A stretch of DNA of 11,598 nucleotides from contig JALTMC010000059.1 in NCBI GenBank assembly GCA_027005175.1, positions 1 to 11,598 on the forward strand, in the 5' to 3' direction. Both the position numbers and the translations under genes were made by a program. The DNA comes from Myxococcales bacterium. Lineage in GTDB: Bacteria; Myxococcota_C; UBA6777. Under the pieces are notes generated by a model. The model saw only the letters and a list, made by a program, of their open reading frames with translations. It was not told the origin of the DNA and searched no databases. This document shows positions 7,325 to 11,598 of the stretch, in pieces. The number at the start of each line of letters is the position of its first letter. Positions within the stretch are counted from its first letter, which is position 1.

Positions 7325-7493
7325 AACACTGACCGGTTGGAAGGACCGAGTCAAAGCAGTCCGTTGCAGTCTGACAAGGCATGACGCCGAGGCATATTCG
7401 TTATTCCAAGAAGTCATAACGAAGTCAGACGACGCAAATGGCTGTTTTTATGACCGACGGCAAACCGGTCAGTGTTCTCGTTGGTCGTTGTGA
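7317..7493 (+). CDS. Possible 58-residue small protein across the inverted-repeat element (doubtful)
   Basis: A frame opening with ATG at 7317, overlapping the helicase stop (TAG at 7322-7324), stays open for 58 codons to TGA at 7491-7493. It starts MARTLTGWKDRVKAV and ends CSRWSL, with mixed charged residues and three Cys. AAGG lies 10 nt before the ATG. The frame spans almost the whole 156-bp inverted-repeat element and ends 11 nt before the preferred methyltransferase start. I recognise no family. An open stretch of this length can arise by chance, and the repeat arms constrain the residues at both ends. It may be a small protein linked to the methyltransferase, or merely the coding shadow of a structured element. 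Confidence 0.2.
   Translation: MARTLTGWKDRVKAVRCSLTRHDAEAYSLFQEVITKSDDANGCFYDRRQTGQCSRWSL
7323..7478. repeat. 156-bp element with perfect 16-bp terminal inverted repeats
   Basis: AGAACACTGACCGGTT at 7323-7338 is the exact reverse complement of AACCGGTCAGTGTTCT at 7463-7478. The match reaches 17 of 18 if two inner bases are added. The 124 bp between the arms hold further stems. TTCGTTAT (7397-7404) pairs with ATAACGAA (7416-7423), and GTCTGAC (7369-7375) pairs with GTCAGAC (7424-7430), directly abutting the first. Minor stems are GGAC/GTCC (7343-7346/7359-7362) and GGC/GCC (7378-7380/7386-7388). GACCG (7452-7456) could instead pair with CGGTC (7466-7470), competing with the right arm. The left arm contains the last two bases of the helicase stop codon. 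The right arm ends 13 nt before the GAGG that precedes the methyltransferase start. No target-site duplication is obvious. Options are a MITE-like insertion, a structured RNA or leader, or an invertible segment. Confidence 0.85.
7371..7398 (+). promoter_or_regulatory. Candidate promoter inside the inverted-repeat element
   Basis: CTGACA (7371-7376, 5 of 6 matches to the -35 consensus) is followed after 16 bp by CATATT (7393-7398, 4 of 6 matches to the -10). It points towards the methyltransferase gene and would start transcription near 7405. It lies wholly between the 16-bp repeat arms, so inversion of the segment would turn it away from that gene. This is a consensus match by eye only. Confidence 0.3.
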
Positions 7494-7504
7494 GGCACTT
7501 TTCA

Positions 7505-8539
7505 TTGACAAGCACGTTTCCATCCACACGTTATCGTGGTAGTAAAGTCAAGTTAGTTGATTGGTTGTGGGACTGTCTTAAAACTTTCGGGTGTGAGAGC
7601 GCTTTGGATGCTTTTGGTGGGACTGGCTCTGTTTCGTATCGCTTTAAACAAGAGGGGCTTAAAGTAACTTACAATGACCTCTTGCCATTTAATTACCAGT
7701 TTGGCTTGGCGTTTGTTGAGAATGACTCTATTCGTTTGGACGAGGCTGTTCTTTCAAAGCTTCTTGAACCACGAGTCGATCGAGTTTATCCATCCTGGAT
7801 TCAAGATACTTTTTCCGACATCTATTACACCGAAGAAGAAAACAAATGGTTGGACCAAACGGTCACGCATCTTCATGAAATCGACGGTCAGTACACAAAG
7901 GCTCTCGCTTTTTTTGCGCTGGCACAGGCTTGTTTAATGAAACGTCCTTTTAATTTGTTCCATCGGAAAAATCTGTACCTTCGGCTTCGGGATGTGGAGC
8001 GTTCTTTTGGTAATAAAGTTTCGTGGGATAGGCCATTTCCCGTTTGCGTGAGAGGCTTTGCAAAAGAGGCAAACGGTGCGGTTTTTGAAGGGCGTCAGTC
8101 CTGCTCTGCAACGATGCTTGATGCATCTCAAGTTCCTGGTACTTTTGATCTTGTCTATATCGATCCCCCTTATATGAATGCCACGGGAAGTTCTACGGAT
8201 TATGCAGACCTTTATCATTTCTTGTCTGGGCTCTTGGAATATCAGTCTTGGTCGGATCGTGTTGACTTTCGATCCAAACATCGTCGTATGTTACGTCACA
8301 AAACGGCTTGGACTGATAAAAATCAAATCCATAAAGCCTTTGACGAGCTATTTGCAGCATACCCACACTCTATTCTGGCTGTATCGTACCGAAGCGATGG
8401 AATTCCCTCCTCTGAAGAGATGAAGGACTTGCTGTTGCGTCATCGTTCTAAGGTGACGATACATTCGTATGGTCAGTATACTTACGCGCTCTCGACCAAC
8501 CAAAGATCGGAAGAGCTTCTGTTTGTTGCAGAGCCATAA
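7505..8539 (+). CDS. DNA N6-adenine methyltransferase (MT12/Dam-like class)
   Basis: 344 residues from a TTG start at 7505, chosen because GAGG (7492-7495) lies 9 nt upstream and because the family motif PSTRYxGSK then falls near the N-terminus (6-14). A GTG at 7472 is also in frame but lies in the inverted-repeat arm and has no ribosome binding site. The SAM-binding motif I is DAFGGTGSVSY at 35-45. VTYNDLLPFN (54-63) matches the next conserved block, and the catalytic motif IV DPPY is at 220-223, as in Dam/D12-class N6-adenine methyltransferases. NLFHRKNLYLR (150-160) and a C-terminal YGQYTYALSTNQRSEELL are also typical. The protein transfers methyl from SAM to adenine in a specific DNA sequence; the site cannot be predicted here. 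No restriction endonuclease is recognisable beside it, so it appears solitary unless the upstream helicase-nuclease is its partner. The 16-bp inverted repeat lies directly upstream. Confidence 0.92.
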   Translation: MTSTFPSTRYRGSKVKLVDWLWDCLKTFGCESALDAFGGTGSVSYRFKQEGLKVTYNDLLPFNYQFGLAFVENDSIRLDEAVLSKLLEPRVDRVYPSWIQDTFSDIYYTEEENKWLDQTVTHLHEIDGQYTKALAFFALAQACLMKRPFNLFHRKNLYLRLRDVERSFGNKVSWDRPFPVCVRGFAKEANGAVFEGRQSCSATMLDASQVPGTFDLVYIDPPYMNATGSSTDYADLYHFLSGLLEYQSWSDRVDFRSKHRRMLRHKTAWTDKNQIHKAFDELFAAYPHSILAVSYRSDGIPSSEEMKDLLLRHRSKVTIHSYGQYTYALSTNQRSEELLFVAEP

Positions 8540-8550
8540 CGTTCCACTTG

Positions 8551-8585
8551 TTTGGTCGCTGAACCAAAGAACCACTTTTGTGGTT
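8551..8585 (+). terminator. Tandem hairpins after the methyltransferase gene
   Basis: Twelve bases after the methyltransferase stop, TTTGGT (8551-8556) pairs with ACCAAA (8563-8568) around a 6-nt loop. Then AACCAC (8570-8575) pairs with GTGGTT (8580-8585) around a TTTT loop. Both stems are perfect, 6 bp each and one base apart. No U-tract follows, so an efficient intrinsic terminator is doubtful. They may protect the mRNA 3' end or act in a leader for the next gene. Confidence 0.35.
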
Positions 8586-8632
8586 GATGGCTGCTACTTG
8601 TTGAGAATGCATTGTGGGCGTGAATTGTGCGG

Positions 8633-8661
8633 GATAGCAGTTTGTGACTTGCTGTGCTATC
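8633..8661. other. Stem-loop in the methyltransferase/acyltransferase gap
   Basis: GATAGCA (8633-8639) pairs with TGCTATC (8655-8661), a perfect 7-bp stem with a 15-nt loop, about 90 bp before the acyltransferase start. The gap from 8540 to 8750 holds no convincing gene or promoter. This dyad could be an operator or an mRNA structure; no matching regulator is present. Confidence 0.3.
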
Positions 8662-8750
8662 TTCAACCTAACACTATCGAAATAACCTTTTTCTTGTTGT
8701 GTGGAAATGATGAGAATCAACACATACACTGGCGAATAATGGAGTGATTG

Positions 8751-9554
8751 ATGGGTAAGATGTCTGTTCGTCGTAAGCTTGCTATCGCAACATGGTCTGC
8801 TCCCAAAGAGGGAAATATTTATGGAAAGGTGACATTTGATGTCACCAAAGTTCAAGAGTACCTCAAAGAGCTGCGGGACAAAACGGGAGAGAAAACGACT
8901 GTGACACACTTTGTCGGTCGGGTGTTGGCGGAAGCACTGAAGCGCACTCCATCCATGAATGGCCGGATTGCTTGGGGTCGCTATATCCCCCATAAAACCA
9001 TTGATGTGACCTATTTGGTTGTGCTTGATGGTGGTAAGAATCTGGCAAAAGTTAAGATCGACAACACCGATAAGAAGTCTGTGGTTGATATCGCCCGCGA
9101 GCTACGAGAGTTAGCAGAGCGTTTACGCAAAGGGAAAGATGAGAATTTTAAAAAGAGCAACAACATGTTGCGGAACTTGCCCACCTGGTTGATTCGTCCT
9201 CTTCTTTGGTTTACAGGGCTTCTTACATCAGGTTTGGGTATCGACGCCAAGGGGCTGGGCTTGGAAGCATTCCCCTTTGGATCATGTATTGTGACAAGCG
9301 TTGGTATGCTCGGAATTGACGAAGGATTTGCTCCCCCCACACCTTTTGCCCGAGTTCCTCTTTTGGTTTTGATTGGGGCGATTCGGGACCAACCCATCGC
9401 TGTTGATGGTGAAGTGGTCATTCGCCCCATGATGACACTCTCTGCAACCATCGATCATCGCTTTGTCGATGGATTTCAAGCTGCTGAGCTTGCCAAAACA
9501 ATGCGTGCCGCCTTCGAGAACCCCTGGATGCTTGACGAACTCGACACAAAATAG
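8751..9554 (+). CDS. Stand-alone 2-oxoacid dehydrogenase E2-type acyltransferase domain
   Basis: 267 residues from ATG at 8751; GGAG lies 6 nt upstream, so a TTG one codon earlier is rejected. The protein matches the catalytic domain of the dihydrolipoamide acyltransferases (chloramphenicol-acetyltransferase-like fold). The N-terminal MSVRRKLAIATWSAPK corresponds to the usual start of the domain. TSVGMLGI (182-189) fits its conserved core strand, and the active-site motif is DHRFVDG with His236 and Asp240. No lipoyl domain or E1/E3-binding domain precedes it, so it cannot carry its own swinging arm. A hydrophobic insert at about 145-162 (WLIRPLLWFTG and onward) could contact membrane or a partner. 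It may use a lipoyl group in trans or acylate an unrelated acceptor; this is inference. No E1 or E3 gene is near. It converges on the phosphatase gene with 20 bp between the stops. Confidence 0.85.
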   Translation: MGKMSVRRKLAIATWSAPKEGNIYGKVTFDVTKVQEYLKELRDKTGEKTTVTHFVGRVLAEALKRTPSMNGRIAWGRYIPHKTIDVTYLVVLDGGKNLAKVKIDNTDKKSVVDIARELRELAERLRKGKDENFKKSNNMLRNLPTWLIRPLLWFTGLLTSGLGIDAKGLGLEAFPFGSCIVTSVGMLGIDEGFAPPTPFARVPLLVLIGAIRDQPIAVDGEVVIRPMMTLSATIDHRFVDGFQAAELAKTMRAAFENPWMLDELDTK

Positions 9555-9574
9555 ACTCACATCAACACAGGTGA

Positions 9575-10240
9575 TTATGTGGATTCGGAGGTGAGAGGGG
9601 CAAGCTCTGTTGTATGTTCCAAATACTGAAGGATGGGTTTGTCGCTTTGGTAATGACAGATCAATCCATCGAGAAAGGTCAGCCACCCTGTCTCTTCATG
9701 ACGAAGGCTCAGGAATTCTTCCCGGATCGTGAGTAAATTCCAGTCGTGACTCACTAGCACTGGCGTGACCTCTTGTGTTTGTCTGAGTTGGTTGAGCAAT
9801 GTGTTTAACTGGATGTGAGCTGTCTTCTTTCGTGTGAGCAAATACTCTTCTGAAATGTGGCCATCAAACCATGTTCGAATAAAATCACTACCCAGCGAAC
9901 TCGCCAACCTCATGGCCTCCCCCATATCTCGAATATAGGGACCACCCAGATCATCCATCGAGCCTTTGACTTCTCCCACACCACCAGCTGCGAGAACTCC
10001 TTCAACGATCGCACGTGCTGTTTGAGCGCAGCGCTCCACGGGCGAATGGTAGAGATGAATAGACCCATACTGCGATAACTGCCGACCCAATTGACGGGAG
10101 TCTTCTTTACCTTGCTCTGTCAGAAGTACATCAAAAGCCTCATTCCAGTCTGTGATCGCCAGCCGGTGGGCATGTCGAATGAGCATACCAAATCTACCTT
10201 GCGGTGGCATGCGGTTTAAACTGTCTAAAATAGGTGCCAT
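9575..10240 (-). CDS. Histidine phosphatase family protein
   Basis: 221 residues. The catalytic motif is LIRHAHR at 20-26, with His23 as the presumed phosphohistidine nucleophile and Arg22 binding phosphate. RHA replaces the usual RHG. LTEQGKEDSRQLG at 40-52, HSPVERCAQTA at 65-75 (Arg70) and VSHDW at 163-167 (His165) follow in the order typical of the phosphoglycerate mutase-like superfamily. The two His and two Arg of the active site are all present, so it should be an active phosphatase. The substrate (small phosphoester, sugar phosphate or phosphoprotein) is unknown. No signal peptide is seen, so it is probably cytoplasmic. AGGGGA lies a few bases before the start. The spermidine-synthase-like gene ends 65 bp upstream on the same strand with no clear terminator between them, so the two may be cotranscribed. 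Confidence 0.85.
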   Translation of the reverse strand: MAPILDSLNRMPPQGRFGMLIRHAHRLAITDWNEAFDVLLTEQGKEDSRQLGRQLSQYGSIHLYHSPVERCAQTARAIVEGVLAAGGVGEVKGSMDDLGGPYIRDMGEAMRLASSLGSDFIRTWFDGHISEEYLLTRKKTAHIQLNTLLNQLRQTQEVTPVLVSHDWNLLTIREEFLSLRHEETGWLTFLDGLICHYQSDKPILQYLEHTTELAPLTSEST

Positions 10241-10305
10241 CCGTATTTCCCCTTTGTTGCAATCTCTTGCACCTTTGTAGCACGATCCTTCTTAAATCGT
10301 TATCC

Positions 10306-11598
10306 TTATTGTGTTGGAGGGTGGGGTTTCCAAAGAGAGGGCGTTTCTTTGATGTATTGTTGAAAACTACGATAGGCTTGCAAGTTTTTTTCTTGTTTTT
10401 TTGCGCAGTATCCGAGGTAATACCAAATCGTGGGAAAGAGTTTTGCGAAGGATGCATCTTTGGATAGTGAGTGGAACTTGTGATAGCAGAGGTTGTATTT
10501 TTCTTTTTCGTACAGGGTATGTGCTACCAGGTATTTCATAAGTTTGGGGCGGATCGTTTTTTTGTATCGGGCCAAGATGTCTTTGAAGTAGGCTTTTTTG
10601 GGTAGGAGTGGCTCTTTTTCTTTGAGTTGGAGTAGTTTGGCAAGGCGGATATGGCTTGCGAGTCGGGGGTTGTTGGGAGTTAGAGATCGTACGCGGTGCA
10701 AGAGGATTGTTGCTTTTTTGTGTTGTCCATATCGAAGGAAAGCGAGTGCTGTTTGCTCCCAGAATTCAGCTTGTTTTGTGACCGGTTGTTGTGGGTTGGG
10801 GTGACGAAAGTATTTGAGGTAGCGGCGGCCCAGGTGTTCCACTGTTTTTTGGAAGGGGGTATCATCGCGATAGGCTGTCGCGTTTACAAGATCCAGTGGG
10901 GCCGTAAATTCCAAGATATTTCGAGAGTCTGTATTCATGGGGGCAGGGATGCGTTTGAGCAGCAGGGGGATTTCTTTTTCTCCCAGCAAAAAGCGGGGAA
11001 TCAGGTCATAGCCGGAGACCATGGAAGCATGTTGAAAGAGCCGCTTGTATTGGGGGTGAAGCATTCTTTGATGCAGGCGTTTGACATCCATGACCCATGG
11101 TTTTTTGGAGGCGATGAGAAATGTATCTGTATCATTGGTTGTGACTTCAAAGAGCCGAACATACGGAAAGACCGAGTGGATGGAGCGTAGGACAGAGGCT
11201 ACATTTCGGCTTGAGATCTCATACAACTGCACCCACTGACAAAAGAGCCCGTCAGGTCGAAGTCGGTCATGTGCGAGTTGGAAGTATTCTTTGGTGAAGA
11301 GGTTGGAGACGCCACTGATCCAGGGGTTGGATGGTTCTGATATGATCACATCGAATTGATGTGCGGTGGTGGCCAGATAGTTGCGTCCATCGTTGAATCG
11401 GAGTTGCAATCGTTTGTCGCGCAGTGGGAAATAATTCCAGGGCTCCATGTATCGCGATGCTTCGATGACAACAGGTTCGAGTTCAACAGCCACAAGTCGC
11501 TTGATCGGAAAGAAGAGGGCGGCGCCGGCGGTCATGCCGGAGCCCCAACCAATTAAGACAACATCGTTGGGGTTGGAGTGTAGGGCCAGGGGTAAGGC
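10306..11598 (-). CDS. Spermidine synthase-like protein with TPR-like C-terminal region (5' end outside window)
   Basis: The frame is open to the right edge, so the visible 430 residues lack the N-terminus and the ATG at 11535 is internal. The first visible part is a Rossmann methyltransferase fold: VVLIGWGSGMTAGAAL is the SAM/decarboxy-SAM-binding motif I, VAVELEP the acidic loop, and FNDGRNYL the next block. Then comes SEPSNPWISGVSNLFTKEY, the form seen in the large spermidine-synthase-like proteins. The usual spermidine synthase has an Asp in this motif (DSTDPxGP-like), so true aminopropyl transfer is uncertain. The last 170 residues or so are helical, rich in Lys, Tyr and Leu, and look like degenerate TPRs (EQTALAFLRYGQHKKA; WYYLGYCAKKQ). 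Relatives often carry an N-terminal multi-pass membrane domain, which would lie outside the window. The histidine phosphatase gene follows after 65 bp. Family call good, reaction unknown. Confidence 0.8.
   Translation of the reverse strand, partial: ALPLALHSNPNDVVLIGWGSGMTAGAALFFPIKRLVAVELEPVVIEASRYMEPWNYFPLRDKRLQLRFNDGRNYLATTAHQFDVIISEPSNPWISGVSNLFTKEYFQLAHDRLRPDGLFCQWVQLYEISSRNVASVLRSIHSVFPYVRLFEVTTNDTDTFLIASKKPWVMDVKRLHQRMLHPQYKRLFQHASMVSGYDLIPRFLLGEKEIPLLLKRIPAPMNTDSRNILEFTAPLDLVNATAYRDDTPFQKTVEHLGRRYLKYFRHPNPQQPVTKQAEFWEQTALAFLRYGQHKKATILLHRVRSLTPNNPRLASHIRLAKLLQLKEKEPLLPKKAYFKDILARYKKTIRPKLMKYLVAHTLYEKEKYNLCYHKFHSLSKDASFAKLFPTIWYYLGYCAKKQEKNLQAYRSFQQYIKETPSLWKPHPPTQ

Noticed and set aside
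7323-7478. Retron-type ncRNA
   Set aside because: Inverted repeats flank a folded region as in retrons, but there is no reverse transcriptase gene in the window and the neighbouring gene is a methyltransferase.
7472-7504. GTG at 7472 as methyltransferase start
   Set aside because: It lies in the inverted-repeat arm without a Shine-Dalgarno sequence. TTG at 7505 has GAGG at good distance and gives the usual family N-terminus.
8469-8747. 92-codon plus-strand frame before the acyltransferase
   Set aside because: It begins inside the methyltransferase gene in another frame, has no ribosome binding site, and its composition looks random.
8448-8993. 181-codon minus-strand frame across the methyltransferase end and the gap
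   Set aside because: It overlaps two well-supported genes on the other strand and shows no family resemblance.
9555-9581. Terminator between the convergent acyltransferase and phosphatase genes
   Set aside because: Only a CACAT/ATGTG pairing with a long loop is present, with no T-run on either strand.

Overview
The window looks like chromosomal DNA of a Gram-negative bacterium, plausibly a deltaproteobacterial or Myxococcota-like lineage with moderate GC (Bradymonadia would fit). The clues are indirect: a large cysteine-rich lipoprotein built from Dickkopf-like modules, a spermidine-synthase-like protein with a TPR-like tail, and a stand-alone E2 acyltransferase core. There is no rRNA or tRNA to fix the taxonomy. 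Nine protein genes are well supported; the first and last run off the window edges.

Layout from left to right. 1-1103 (+): C-terminal part of an APC-type amino acid permease with a cytoplasmic tail. 1130-3007 (-): secreted cysteine-rich repeat lipoprotein, convergent with the permease. 3148-4125 (-): D-isomer 2-hydroxyacid dehydrogenase, SerA/PdxB-like. About 140 bp of divergent promoter region follows, holding a dyad. 4266-4997 (+): pdxJ. 4994-7324 (+): fused PD-(D/E)XK nuclease and XPD/DinG-type Fe-S helicase, overlapping pdxJ by an ATGA junction. 7323-7478: an inverted-repeat element with perfect 16-bp arms. 7505-8539 (+): MT12/Dam-like DNA adenine methyltransferase. 8540-8750: gap with three small hairpins. 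8751-9554 (+): stand-alone 2-oxoacid dehydrogenase E2 catalytic domain. 9575-10240 (-): histidine phosphatase. 10306-11598 (-): spermidine-synthase-like methyltransferase-fold protein with TPR-like tail, 5' end outside the window.

Functional picture. pdxJ makes pyridoxine 5'-phosphate, and the divergent dehydrogenase belongs to the superfamily that supplies the serine and PLP branches, so the two may be metabolically linked. The helicase-nuclease is translationally coupled to pdxJ but acts on DNA. It is followed at once by the inverted-repeat element and the methyltransferase. The other genes have no evident shared pathway.

The most interesting stretch is about 5.6-8.6 kb. It has a helicase whose Walker A lysine is preceded by Ser instead of the usual Gly, a 156-bp element closed by a perfect 16-bp inverted repeat with further internal stems, and a DNA methyltransferase with no evident restriction partner. 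The element could be a MITE-like insertion, a structured RNA or leader, or an invertible switch controlling the methyltransferase; the sequence alone does not decide.
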